Below are positions 36,184-45,341 of a DNA stretch of 64,000 nt, piece by piece. A program made the translations under genes and the position numbers. The DNA comes from Denitrobacterium detoxificans (GTDB taxonomy: Bacteria > Actinomycetota > Coriobacteriia > Coriobacteriales > Eggerthellaceae), in contig NZ_CP011402.1 of assembly GCF_001643775.1 (NCBI RefSeq), positions 1,286,001 to 1,350,000 on the forward strand, given 5' to 3'. A model generated the notes under the pieces. It saw nothing but the letters and a program-made list of their open reading frames with translations, had not been told where the DNA came from and did no database searches. Position 1 is the stretch's first letter. Each line of letters opens with the position of its first letter.

Positions 36184-37128
36184 ATGACGCTTCCCGAAAC
36201 ACCCGATAGCAGCCATCCCGTTCCACGAGGGCGTTTTGCGCCTTCGCCCACGGGCCGCATGCACGCGGGTAACATCTACGCATCCCTGGTTACCTGGCTC
36301 TATTGCAAGCAGCGGGGTGGGGAAGTGGTACTTCGCATTGAAGACCTGGATCCGCAACGCTGCAAGCCCGCCTACGCCGAGCAGATTATGGCGGATTACA
36401 GCATGCTCGGCCTGGGATGGGATGGCCCCATCATGTACCAGAGCACGCGAACTAACGTGTATTGCGATGCGTATAACGAACTGGGGAAGCGCAATCGCAT
36501 CTACCCATGCTTCTGCACGCGTGCCGACCTGCACGCCGCCTCGGCGCCGCATAAGGGCGAGAAGCATGTCTACCCAGGTACGTGCCGCAAACTTTCACCC
36601 GAAGAAAGAGAGGCGCGTTCGCAATCGCGTAAGCCCGCGTGGCGCATTCAGGTACCAGAGCGCACCATACGCCTACACGATATCTTCCAAGGAGACTACA
36701 GCCAGCAGCTCAGCGAAGACTGCGGTGACTTCCTCATCCGGCGCAGCGATGGTGCATACGCGTACCAACTCGCCGTGGTGGTAGACGACGCGGCCCAAGG
36801 AGTAAACACGGTTATCCGCGGCGTCGATTTGCTCTGCAGCACGCCCCAGCAGATCTTCCTGCAGCAGGAACTAGGTTTTGACCAGCCAAAGTACGGTCAC
36901 GTACCGTTGCTGGTGGAGCGGGAAAACAGGCGCCTTTCCAAACGCGATCACGACGCCTCGCTCGAGCAGTTGCTTGCCCAATACGGCAGCGCAAGGGGAG
37001 TGGTGGGGCACATCGCCCACGTAGCGGGCCTCATTCCCGAATTCGAACCGCTTACGCCCGAAGAGCTGCTTCCACGTGCGTCGTTCGACAACCTGCACAA
37101 CCTCATTCAAATCGCATGGCAGGCATAG
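36184..37128 (+). CDS. gluQ: Glutamyl-Q tRNA(Asp) synthetase
   Basis: Truncated GluRS paralogue that attaches glutamate to queuosine in tRNA-Asp. The 314-residue length matches the family, which lacks an anticodon-binding domain. Motifs: RGRFAPSPTGRMHAGN (HIGH-type), zinc-site residues in YPCFCTRAD and YPGTCR, and RRLSKRD (KMSKS-type). ATG 36184 lies 9 bases after the iorB stop with a poor ribosome site; it was chosen because the family motif begins soon after. It converges on menA. Confidence 0.92.
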   Translation: MTLPETPDSSHPVPRGRFAPSPTGRMHAGNIYASLVTWLYCKQRGGEVVLRIEDLDPQRCKPAYAEQIMADYSMLGLGWDGPIMYQSTRTNVYCDAYNELGKRNRIYPCFCTRADLHAASAPHKGEKHVYPGTCRKLSPEEREARSQSRKPAWRIQVPERTIRLHDIFQGDYSQQLSEDCGDFLIRRSDGAYAYQLAVVVDDAAQGVNTVIRGVDLLCSTPQQIFLQQELGFDQPKYGHVPLLVERENRRLSKRDHDASLEQLLAQYGSARGVVGHIAHVAGLIPEFEPLTPEELLPRASFDNLHNLIQIAWQA

Positions 37129-37133
37129 CCCAA

Positions 37134-37158
37134 GTTGCTTAGAGTTACTCTAAGCAAC
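37134..37158. repeat. Palindrome between gluQ and menA matching the MerR operators
   Basis: Perfect 12-bp arms (GTTGCTTAGAGT, centre T, complement) in the 35 bases between two convergent genes. The core CTTAGAGTTACTCTAAG is the same 17-bp palindrome found twice in front of the MerR gene at 46265. Neither strand has a T run after it, so a plain terminator reading is weak but not excluded. Confidence 0.7.
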
Positions 37159-37163
37159 AAATC

Positions 37164-38108
37164 CTAGAACGTGAGCGTCACCGTAGAGGCAAGAATGCAA
37201 AGGCTGTAAAACGAGCCGAACAGAATGTTCAGGGTGGAGCACTGGCCAAAGGCACCCGCGCGAGACTGCGCGGTAAGCGGATTCGCAAGCAGCATACGAC
37301 CCGGAGCGTGAGCCGCCAGCAACATGAACGGGAGCACGATGGCGCCAGGCGTGAAGGCTACGGCAACGATGATGCAGATGGAAAGCACCCAGGCGTACAC
37401 GACGCCATGATAGAGCTTCACCGTACGCTCATGGCCAAGCAGCACGGGGAGCGTCTTGCGATTCGCTTCCGTGTCCTTTTCGATGTCGCAACCGTTGTTC
37501 GTGAGCATGATGAGCCCGATGCCCAGAATCTCGGGGATGGAGTAAACGAGGACCATAAAATCGAGGGAGCCCGTGAGCACCTGGTAGCTTGCCAAGGTAA
37601 TGAGGCCGCCCATGGTGAAGCCGCTGGCTAGCTCGCCCAACGGCAAGTAGGAAATGGGAAGCTTGCCACCCGAGTACAGGAAGATCACGACGACGCCAAT
37701 GAGCGCGATAACAAGCGGGGCGATGCCCGCAATGACGATGCAGTATACGCCCAACGCAAAGGCAACAACGATGAGGGCGATGGCATAGGCAAGCGCATGA
37801 CGAGGATTGACGTTGTTGTACACGAGCACGGCATCGGTGGGGTCGAGCTGATTCTCCTCGGTGTCGGTGCCCTTCACATAATCGAAGTAGTCGTTGATGG
37901 TGTTCACGGCGCTCTGCAGCAGCACGCTAATGGCAAGCAGAACCAGAACCGAGGAAACGCTCGTGGGCTTGCCCATCGACGCATTGAACACGAAGGCAAG
38001 GCAGGTGGCCAGAAGAACGGGAAAGATGGAAGCCGCCCACGTATGGGGCGCAGCAAGCTGCACCATGAACGTAGGGGTAAGAGGTTGATACGCATTCTCT
38101 TTGGCCAT
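37164..38108 (-). CDS. menA: UbiA-type prenyltransferase, probable 1,4-dihydroxy-2-naphthoate prenyltransferase
   Basis: Membrane enzyme that attaches the polyprenyl tail in menaquinone synthesis. The 314 residues form about eight helices. The two Asp motifs are NTINDYFDYVKGTD (near residue 71) and NNGCDIEKDTEANRKTLPV (near residue 208), and the latter fits MenA better than heme or UbiA-type enzymes. A -10-like TATAGT lies about 45 bases upstream on this strand (38152-38157). Other men genes are not in the window, so the exact acceptor is inferred. Confidence 0.85.
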   Translation of the reverse strand: MAKENAYQPLTPTFMVQLAAPHTWAASIFPVLLATCLAFVFNASMGKPTSVSSVLVLLAISVLLQSAVNTINDYFDYVKGTDTEENQLDPTDAVLVYNNVNPRHALAYAIALIVVAFALGVYCIVIAGIAPLVIALIGVVVIFLYSGGKLPISYLPLGELASGFTMGGLITLASYQVLTGSLDFMVLVYSIPEILGIGLIMLTNNGCDIEKDTEANRKTLPVLLGHERTVKLYHGVVYAWVLSICIIVAVAFTPGAIVLPFMLLAAHAPGRMLLANPLTAQSRAGAFGQCSTLNILFGSFYSLCILASTVTLTF

Positions 38109-38274
38109 GAAATAACTCTCTCTTACTGCAACACTCGTCTAAGCCGTATGTACTATACCCTAAACACCAGAAGAGAGTGATGTTTTCACGCAAGTTAGGC
38201 GCGGGCGAACCGTTGGCGCTACACTGGGGAATGGCCGAAAGGCCGTTTCTACTACCTAACGCAAAGGAGCGTGC

Positions 38275-39294
38275 ATGGAAACCATCCTGGTTACCGGTGG
38301 CACGGGCTTCATCGGAAGCCACACCTGCGTCGAGCTCATCAACGCGGGTTACGATGTCGTCGTCTTTGACAATCTCGTTAACTCGAAGGAAGAATCCCTG
38401 AATCGCATCGAGCAGATCACGGGAACCCGTCCGCGTTTCTACAAGGCCGACATGCTCGATCGCCCCGCGATTGAGGCGATCTTCGACGCCGAGAACATCT
38501 CCTCGGTTATCCATTTCGCTGGCCTGAAGGCAGTGGGCGAGAGCGTCGTAAAGCCCTGGGAGTACTACCAGAACAACATCGAGGGCACGCTGATCCTCCT
38601 CGACGTTATGCGCAATCATGGCGTAAAGAACATCGTCTTCAGCTCTTCGGCAACGGTGTACGGCGACCCTGCTTTCGTGCCCATCACGGAAGAGTGCCCG
38701 CTGGGCAACCCCACGAACCCGTATGGCCAGACGAAGAAGATGCTCGAGCAGATGCTTCATGACATGTGGGTGAGCGACAACGAATGGAACGTTTCGCTGC
38801 TTCGCTACTTCAACCCCATCGGTGCGCATCCTAGCGGCCTTATGGGCGAAGACCCGAACGGCATCCCCAACAATCTCATGCCCTACATCACGCAGGTGGC
38901 ATTGGGCAAGCTGGAATGCCTGGGTGTCTTCGGCGATGATTACGACACCCCCGACGGAACGGGCGTGCGCGACTACATCCACGTAGTCGACCTGGCGCGC
39001 GGCCACGTGAAAACGCTCCAGGCCACCGCAGGCCAAACGGGCGTGCACGTGTGGAACCTGGGCACGGGCGTGGGTTATAGCGTCCTCGACGTAGTGAAGG
39101 CGTTCATCTCCGCCACGGGCGTCGACGTTCCGTACCAGATCAAGCCTCGTCGCGCAGGCGACATCGCCCAGTGCTACGCAAGCGCAGCCAAGGCCGAAGC
39201 CGAGCTTGGCTGGAAGGCGGAATACGGCATCGAGACCATGTGCCGAGATAGCTGGAACTGGCAGAAGAACAACCCCAACGGATACGCCGACTAG
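38275..39294 (+). CDS. galE: UDP-glucose 4-epimerase
   Basis: Interconverts UDP-glucose and UDP-galactose (or the N-acetyl forms) with bound NAD. The Rossmann motif VTGGTGFIGSH is at the N terminus, and the catalytic SSSATVYG with NPYGQTKKMLE supplies Ser, Tyr and Lys. At 339 residues the length is normal. GAAAGGAG-type sequence (AAAGGAGCG) precedes ATG 38275. It is followed 12 bases later by a phosphohexomutase, a sensible pairing for sugar-nucleotide supply. Confidence 0.96.
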   Translation: METILVTGGTGFIGSHTCVELINAGYDVVVFDNLVNSKEESLNRIEQITGTRPRFYKADMLDRPAIEAIFDAENISSVIHFAGLKAVGESVVKPWEYYQNNIEGTLILLDVMRNHGVKNIVFSSSATVYGDPAFVPITEECPLGNPTNPYGQTKKMLEQMLHDMWVSDNEWNVSLLRYFNPIGAHPSGLMGEDPNGIPNNLMPYITQVALGKLECLGVFGDDYDTPDGTGVRDYIHVVDLARGHVKTLQATAGQTGVHVWNLGTGVGYSVLDVVKAFISATGVDVPYQIKPRRAGDIAQCYASAAKAEAELGWKAEYGIETMCRDSWNWQKNNPNGYAD

Positions 39295-39306
39295 ATAGGT
39301 AGCCTC

Positions 39307-40989
39307 ATGATCAGGGAAGACGTAGTAAACCGCTGGAACGAGAAGGTCACCGACCCCATCGTTCGCGAACAGCTCGACGCACTGCTGAATGCCAACGACG
39401 AATCGGCCATCGACGATGCCTTCTTCCAAGACCTGGAATTCGGCACCGCGGGCCTGCGTGGCGTTATCGGCGCTGGCACCAACCGCATGAACGCCTACAC
39501 GGTGGGCAAGGCAACCATGGGCGTTGCCGCATATCTGAACAGCACGTTCAGCGAACCCACCGTTGCCATCGCACGCGATAGCCGTAACATGGGCAACGAA
39601 TTCGTGCGCCACACCGCGCGCATCCTGGCCTCGCAGGGCATCAAGAGCTTCATCTACCCCCGTATCGAGCCCGTCCCCGCACTCAGCTTCGCCGTGCGCC
39701 ACCTGGGCACTTCCGCGGGCATCTGCATGACGGCCAGCCATAATCCCGCCGAATACAACGGCTACAAGGTCTATGGTGCCGACGGTTGCCAGATCACGAG
39801 CGATGCCGCCAGCAACATTTCCGCTGCCATCGCCGGCATCGATGAATTCAGCACGCTGGAAATGGCTTCCTTCGAGGAATACGAAGAGCAGGGGCTCATC
39901 ACCTGGATCGACGATAGCGTAATCACCGCATTCATCGACGCCGAACTGGAAGCCAGCATGGCCGACCCCGATGCTTCCGATGTATCGCTGAAGCTCGTGT
40001 ACACGCCGCTGAATGGCTCGGGCCTGGAATGCAATTCGCTCATGTTCGAGCGCATTGGCGTCACCGACGTCACCGTGGTGGAAGAGCAGGCCGAACCGAA
40101 CGGCGATTTTCCCACGTGCCCGTACCCGAACCCCGAAATCCGCGAAGCCATGGAAAAGGGCATCGAGACGTGCGAGCGCGTGCATCCCGACCTGCTGCTT
40201 GCCACCGACCCCGATGCCGACCGCGTGGGCATCGCCGTGAAGAACGGGGGAGACTACCAGCTGCTCACGGGCAACGAAGTGGGCATCCTCATGCTCGACT
40301 ACCTGTGCCGCATGCGTAGCAAGGCAGGTAAGCTTCCCAGCGATGCAGTTGCCGTGAGCACTATCGTCTCTACGGTTATGATCGACAAAATCGCAGCTCA
40401 CTGGGGTGTTCGTATCCAGCGTACGCTTACCGGCTTCAAGTACATCGGCAACGTGATCACCGACCTGGTGAACGCCGGGCGCGAAGAGGCCTACGTACTG
40501 GGCTTCGAGGAAAGCTACGGCTACCTGGCCGCCACGCACGTGCGCGACAAGGACTCCATCTGCGCCAGCATGATCATCTGCCAGATGGCCCAGCACTACC
40601 GCAAGCGCGGCATGAACCTGGCTCAGGCCATCGAAGAGCTGTACCGCGAGTACGGCTACTTCCGCAACAAGACGGTGAGCATCTCGTTCCCCGGAGCCGA
40701 CGGCGCACGTAAGATGGCCGGCATCATGTCCACGCTGCGTACGCAGGCCCCCTCGGATATCGCGGGATATCCCGTCCAGGAGGTCATCGATTACCAAGAC
40801 GGCTACAACGACCTTCCAAAGGCCAACGTGCTGGAATTCCGTCTGCCGAACATGAACAAGGTCATCATTCGCCCCAGCGGCACGGAGCCCAAGATCAAGG
40901 CATACCTGTTCAGCAATGGCGAAACGGCCGAGCTTGCCGACGAGCTTACTGGCAAGCTGGAAGCAGCCGCACGCGAACTGCTTTCGTAA
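39307..40989 (+). CDS. Phosphoglucomutase/phosphomannomutase (PGM2-like)
   Basis: Alpha-D-phosphohexomutase, 560 residues, linking hexose-6-phosphates to hexose-1-phosphates for nucleotide-sugar synthesis. The phosphoserine loop is CMTASHNPAEYNGYK, the metal loop is ATDPDADRVGIAV, the sugar-binding loop is GFEESYGYL, and the C-terminal phosphate loop is RPSGTEPKIK. The length and the extra N-terminal region starting with a helix (VVNRWNEKVTDP) are those of the PGM2/PgcA branch. Glucose versus mannose preference cannot be fixed by eye. Confidence 0.94.
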   Translation: MIREDVVNRWNEKVTDPIVREQLDALLNANDESAIDDAFFQDLEFGTAGLRGVIGAGTNRMNAYTVGKATMGVAAYLNSTFSEPTVAIARDSRNMGNEFVRHTARILASQGIKSFIYPRIEPVPALSFAVRHLGTSAGICMTASHNPAEYNGYKVYGADGCQITSDAASNISAAIAGIDEFSTLEMASFEEYEEQGLITWIDDSVITAFIDAELEASMADPDASDVSLKLVYTPLNGSGLECNSLMFERIGVTDVTVVEEQAEPNGDFPTCPYPNPEIREAMEKGIETCERVHPDLLLATDPDADRVGIAVKNGGDYQLLTGNEVGILMLDYLCRMRSKAGKLPSDAVAVSTIVSTVMIDKIAAHWGVRIQRTLTGFKYIGNVITDLVNAGREEAYVLGFEESYGYLAATHVRDKDSICASMIICQMAQHYRKRGMNLAQAIEELYREYGYFRNKTVSISFPGADGARKMAGIMSTLRTQAPSDIAGYPVQEVIDYQDGYNDLPKANVLEFRLPNMNKVIIRPSGTEPKIKAYLFSNGETAELADELTGKLEAAARELLS

Positions 40990-41010
40990 CGCATCAGAAC
41001 ATCTAGCAGG

Positions 41011-41037
41011 GTAGGGCGCACCTTGAGTGCGCCCTAC
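41011..41037 (+). terminator. Hairpin after the phosphohexomutase gene
   Basis: An 11-bp perfect stem (GTAGGGCGCAC, loop CTTGA, complement) without a following T run, 16 bases before birA ATG. It may be a weak terminator or may reduce birA expression from the upstream transcript. Confidence 0.55.
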
Positions 41038-41052
41038 GTATGGGAAGGCACC

Positions 41053-42030
41053 ATGAGTACCCGAGAACAGCTTCTAACGCTCCTTTCGCAGGCCGCACTC
41101 AACCAGACCTGGGTGTCAGGAGAAGACGCCGCACGTCAGCTCGGAGTATCGCGCGCTGCCATATGGAAGGCCATCAAGACGCTGGAAGAAGAAGGGTATC
41201 ACTTCGAGGCGCAGCGAAATCGTGGGTACCGCTTGGCCGAACACCAAGATGTCATCACGAAAAGCGACTTGGACGTCGCTTTGTCAAACGCAAAGCTTCC
41301 CGTGGAAACGCAGGTTGTCTTTTCCACGGGAAGCACCAACAACGACGTAAAGTCCCTTGCCGAGCAGGGGAAAGAAGAGTTGTTCGCCCTAGTTGCCAGC
41401 AAGCAGGAAAGCGGAAAGGGAAGGCGAGGGCGCTCGTTTTTCAGCCTTGGCGACCGCGGCGTGTACCTGAGCATCCTCATCCGTCCGTCCATGCCCATCG
41501 CCCAGGCTTCCGCCATCACTGCCGTAGCGGCCGTGGCAACCTGCCGAGCCGTAGAATCGCTGTTCGACGTGAAGCCATCCATCAAATGGGTAAACGATGT
41601 CTATCTGGGAAAACGTAAGATTTGCGGCATCCTCACCGAAGCGGCGACCGACCTTGAGACGGGCATGCTCTCGTATGCCGTCGTGGGCATTGGCGTGAAC
41701 GTCTACGAGCCCGAAGGCGGATTCCCCGAAGAGATTCGCGAGCGGGCAGGAGCCATATCCACCGAAATCAAGCAGGGGACGCGTGCGGCTCTTGCAGGTG
41801 CGATCATCAAGGAATTCGTAGAGCTCTACGACAAGGATTCGTTCGGAGCGTTTTGCGATGAATATCGAGCGCGCTCGTTCGTGGTCGGCAAAACCATCAC
41901 GGTCATCGACGGGAAAGGGGAGCAGGAGGCTCTGGCGCTGGGAATCGATGACGACCTGTCGTTGCACGTTCAATTCGAGGACGGTTCCGAGGCGCACCTT
42001 CATTCTGGCGAAGTGAGCCTACGCGTGTAG
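41053..42030 (+). CDS. birA: Biotin--[acetyl-CoA carboxylase] ligase / biotin repressor
   Basis: Attaches biotin to carboxyl carrier proteins and, with its DNA-binding domain, can repress biotin genes. The 325 residues start with a winged helix (SGEDAARQLGVSRAAIWKAIKTL). The ligase core shows QESGKGRRGRSFFS (the biotinyl-AMP loop) and PSIKWVNDVYLGKRKICGIL. ATG 41053 follows GGGAAGG; the frame also opens at TTG 41023 inside the hairpin. No bio genes are nearby. Confidence 0.95.
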   Translation: MSTREQLLTLLSQAALNQTWVSGEDAARQLGVSRAAIWKAIKTLEEEGYHFEAQRNRGYRLAEHQDVITKSDLDVALSNAKLPVETQVVFSTGSTNNDVKSLAEQGKEELFALVASKQESGKGRRGRSFFSLGDRGVYLSILIRPSMPIAQASAITAVAAVATCRAVESLFDVKPSIKWVNDVYLGKRKICGILTEAATDLETGMLSYAVVGIGVNVYEPEGGFPEEIRERAGAISTEIKQGTRAALAGAIIKEFVELYDKDSFGAFCDEYRARSFVVGKTITVIDGKGEQEALALGIDDDLSLHVQFEDGSEAHLHSGEVSLRV

Positions 42031-42184
42031 CACAAGCAAGCTACACCCATCTAACCTGCGTTTACGCTGCAGTCACCCATAACAACACGTCGCATACCGC
42101 TCACCCAACGAGCGTCTATTGTTCATTGACACTGTCGAGTTTACAATTGATGCAAACGGGGGATCTCCAGAAAAGGGGAGCGAG

Positions 42185-42388
42185 ATGGACTTCATGAACA
42201 ACTTCGTTATTCGTCTCATCGTTTGCGTCGTTGCGATGCTGGTCATTTGGAATCTCGTGTTCTACCTCATGGAAACGTTCCTCTGGCATGGCACGTGGAC
42301 GTTCTCGATCGTATGGGGGCTCATTCTTCCCGTAGTAATGGGCATAATCGAAGCGGTCTTGATGAAACCCGCAGATCAGAAGCAATAA
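42185..42388 (+). CDS. Small two-helix membrane protein, function unknown
   Basis: A 67-residue protein with two hydrophobic helices (about residues 6-30 and 36-58) and a short polar C terminus. ATG 42185 follows AAAAGGGGAG. Good ribosome site and hydrophobic composition support it as real. It is not recognised as a member of a named family. It lies 112 bases before the secreted protease. Confidence 0.6.
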   Translation: MDFMNNFVIRLIVCVVAMLVIWNLVFYLMETFLWHGTWTFSIVWGLILPVVMGIIEAVLMKPADQKQ

Positions 42389-42500
42389 TTAAGCCAGAAT
42401 TGATCCTTTGCGTCTGGCAATGCCTAAGGATCCAGCCCAGATAGAACGGCTCCTTAAGTATTTGCTACACAACGGGGAACACGCACGAGGGGGCTTCAGC

Positions 42501-45341
42501 ATGAATTCATTGAACGGCGCAGTCGCAAGACGTTTCTTACTTGCCCTTGGCATCATGCTTGCAATGGCTGCGGTGATGCTTGGCATCGCCATTTCACCTA
42601 CCGCATTCGCCGAAGACGGCGATCCCGCTGCAACCGAAGAGCCAGCCCCCGACGACAGCGGGCTTGTTGCCACCGAAGATCCGTCTCCCGGTGATGGCAG
42701 TAAGCCTTTCCGCACCATCATGATTTACCTGGATGGCGCCAGTTCCGAGGAAAACAATCCCGTATGCTCCGCCATGCTTAAGGAATACATGGCATCGAAG
42801 TTCGATCGAAGCGACTTCCGCATCATTGTCATGACGGGCGGATCGCTCAAATGGCACCTCGATGCAAACTACCTGCGAGACAAGGATGGCAACGCGGGAA
42901 CGCTCACCGAGATCAGCAGCGAATACAACCAGATCTGGGAAGTGTACGGAGCCACCGATGACGCCGAAGGCTACCTGAGGCTGCTAGACGGCGATGGCGT
43001 AAGCGGTGACGGAGCTAACGCCAAAACGTCTGCCGAGGAGCTCATGAGCGACCCCGACACGCTGCAGCAGTTCATCAACTACGCCTATAGCGTCGCCCCG
43101 GCGGGCAAATACGACCTGGTTCTAAACGACCATGGCTCGGGTCCTGGACGCGGATATGGCTACGACGATCACGATACAGAAAGCCCAGATGTAGGGTTAT
43201 CCTTACTCGAACTGCGACAGGCGATATCCGGAAGCGAAGTCGTGCAGGATGTGGGCAAGTTCGACTTCATCAACTTCGACTGCTGCCTGCTGGGTAATTT
43301 TGAAACGGCGCTCGCCTTGGAGGATTACACAGATTATTTCCTCGGGTCGGCAGACGTCGACCCAATGCCTACAGTCGATTACACGGCAGTGTTCGACTTC
43401 CTCGCAACAGACCCCGATATGGATGCTTGGGTCTTGGGATGCAAGCTCGTAGACCTCTTCGTTGATTACTATGACGAGAACACCAGCGCGATTTCGATTG
43501 GCCCCTCGGAAACCTATTGCGTAGTTAACACGGACAAGCTCAAGCAGAGCGGAATCGTGGACAAACTGCTCGCAATTGCAAGGCAAATGCGAGCAGAGGC
43601 GACAGCTGGGAGCTTCTACGACGAGATTTGCGTTCCAAAAGACTCCTACCGTTTCGGCTACACCAACCTACAAGATTTCGCAACCGTGATGGAGCAACTT
43701 GGGATTGGACTATACGAATCCGATTGGGAAGAGCCGGGGTTCTTGAACGCCTATACGCAATCGGCACTCGAGATTCAAAACATCCTGCATGACGAAGACG
43801 TCGTCTATTCAAGGCACACTCAGAGGTCGAATAAAACGCATGCATTCTTCGGCAGAGACGACGATGGAAGCATAACGGCACGGGCTACGAAATCCCCGAC
43901 AAGCGGGTTGAGCATCTTCTCCTTCGCCAACCCATCCAACGGCGACGTTTCCTACGAGGTAGCCTTCTACGCAGAGGCCATGGAGGAGCTGTCTGGCGCA
44001 TACGGAGAGGGCTCAACCGAAAAAGAGCTATTCGAAACGTACATGCAGGCGATTCTCGATTACGAGCTGATCTGCAACACCGGCGTTGCCGTATCTAATC
44101 TCGTTGAGGACGGATGCGATCCCAACGAGATCGACTACGACAAGGTCCATGCCTATCTCCAGTCCCAAAAATCCGGGGAATCCAAGCGGGGATGGGAATA
44201 CATATCGAAGGCATTTGATGCCAGCGACCGAGATGTCGAAGCATGGCTGGGCGGGATCATAGAAATCCAGCGCGAGGAGGTTTTGAATCACGACAAAGTC
44301 TCTCTCAAGACGGAATCCCATGATGGGACGGATTACTATCGCCTCGATGTAGCGGACACTCCCAAGCGAGTCATTGACGTTCCCGTACTTACAGTGACCG
44401 CAAACAGGGAAGATGAGGTTTTCAACAAGCCAACCAGGACGTTCTACGGCACGCGGATGGCCAGCGATGGGGAAGAGTCTGCAGGCGATTACATGAGCGC
44501 TACCGACTCTTCCTATCAAATTCCGAAATTCGACGGGCAGTGGTATGCCGTCCAGGATGCGGATGGCGGCGTTTATTTGGCATCCGATGCGTCAGACCAT
44601 TCTGTATACGCCAATTTCTATTCGATGGATGGCAAGTCGATGGGTGCAGGGGAGCTGCTCTTCGATGCGGACGGGAACGCGGATAGCATTTATCTTTACG
44701 GCAACACGATACCGATTTCCCTCGACACGTTCGAGGAAATGGTGACGGTGGCCCTTTGCAATGACCCGAGCTACGGAGGCGAAACGGTCTTGGGCTCGTT
44801 CGTGCTAGAAGGGAAGAATGCCAAGCTCGTAAAGGATAGTTGCTCGAATCTGGGCATAGACGACGTTGAATTAACGCTCGCCATCTCGGATATGTACGAT
44901 GCCCGGCATGAGGTGAAGCCAGAGCTTACATTCGATCCTGCCGGAGGGCAGTGGGAAGACGGCACGAATGCAATCAAAAAATATGAGACTACCCTCGAGT
45001 CCTCCTTCGACATCATCGATGCTCCTACGCGCGAAGGTTACACCTTCGTGTGCTGGCAAGGATCTGAATATCAGCCGGGGGAGAACTACCTCGCAGACAG
45101 CGACCATACATTCACAGCCCTGTGGGAAAAGAACCCTGAGAACGACCCCGGCACTACGGACCCAGAACATAGCGACGACGCGGACAATCAGGATTCAGAT
45201 AACCAAGGGGAAACCGACAGGGGCAAATCGAGCATCATCCCAAGCCTGGGAGACCTCCTGAACCTGATGTATCTACTACTGGTTTCAGCGGCATTAGGCG
45301 GGGCGATCGCAGTGGCCGCAAAAAATCGAAAGCGCAACTAG
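42501..45341 (+). CDS. Secreted clostripain-family (C11) cysteine protease with InlB repeat and C-terminal membrane anchor
   Basis: Predicted 946-residue surface protease. ATG 42501 follows GAGGGGG. A signal peptide ends near TAFAE (residue 38). The protease domain includes FRTIMIYLDGASSEEN (71-86), catalytic His211 in LVLNDHGSGPGRGYGY, and catalytic Cys262 in FDFINFDCCLLGNFE, as in clostripain, which cuts after Arg or Lys and self-processes. Near residues 830-900 an InlB-type repeat (ELTFDPAGGQWEDG ... GYTFVCWQG) is followed by an acidic linker and a final helix with KNRKRN, a membrane anchor without a clear LPXTG motif. The middle and end of the gene use more A/T-ending codons than neighbouring genes, which may indicate transfer. 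Confidence 0.85.
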   Translation: MNSLNGAVARRFLLALGIMLAMAAVMLGIAISPTAFAEDGDPAATEEPAPDDSGLVATEDPSPGDGSKPFRTIMIYLDGASSEENNPVCSAMLKEYMASKFDRSDFRIIVMTGGSLKWHLDANYLRDKDGNAGTLTEISSEYNQIWEVYGATDDAEGYLRLLDGDGVSGDGANAKTSAEELMSDPDTLQQFINYAYSVAPAGKYDLVLNDHGSGPGRGYGYDDHDTESPDVGLSLLELRQAISGSEVVQDVGKFDFINFDCCLLGNFETALALEDYTDYFLGSADVDPMPTVDYTAVFDFLATDPDMDAWVLGCKLVDLFVDYYDENTSAISIGPSETYCVVNTDKLKQSGIVDKLLAIARQMRAEATAGSFYDEICVPKDSYRFGYTNLQDFATVMEQLGIGLYESDWEEPGFLNAYTQSALEIQNILHDEDVVYSRHTQRSNKTHAFFGRDDDGSITARATKSPTSGLSIFSFANPSNGDVSYEVAFYAEAMEELSGAYGEGSTEKELFETYMQAILDYELICNTGVAVSNLVEDGCDPNEIDYDKVHAYLQSQKSGESKRGWEYISKAFDASDRDVEAWLGGIIEIQREEVLNHDKVSLKTESHDGTDYYRLDVADTPKRVIDVPVLTVTANREDEVFNKPTRTFYGTRMASDGEESAGDYMSATDSSYQIPKFDGQWYAVQDADGGVYLASDASDHSVYANFYSMDGKSMGAGELLFDADGNADSIYLYGNTIPISLDTFEEMVTVALCNDPSYGGETVLGSFVLEGKNAKLVKDSCSNLGIDDVELTLAISDMYDARHEVKPELTFDPAGGQWEDGTNAIKKYETTLESSFDIIDAPTREGYTFVCWQGSEYQPGENYLADSDHTFTALWEKNPENDPGTTDPEHSDDADNQDSDNQGETDRGKSSIIPSLGDLLNLMYLLLVSAALGGAIAVAAKNRKRN

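Noticed and set aside
37927-40797. Open frame of 956 codons on the minus strand
   Set aside because: It is antisense to galE and the phosphohexomutase and overlaps menA in another frame; rich in His, Val and Asp as expected of a shadow of GC-rich codons.
42126-42147. TTGACA and TACAAT before the small membrane protein
   Set aside because: The two hexamers are only 10 bases apart, too close to form one sigma-70-type promoter.
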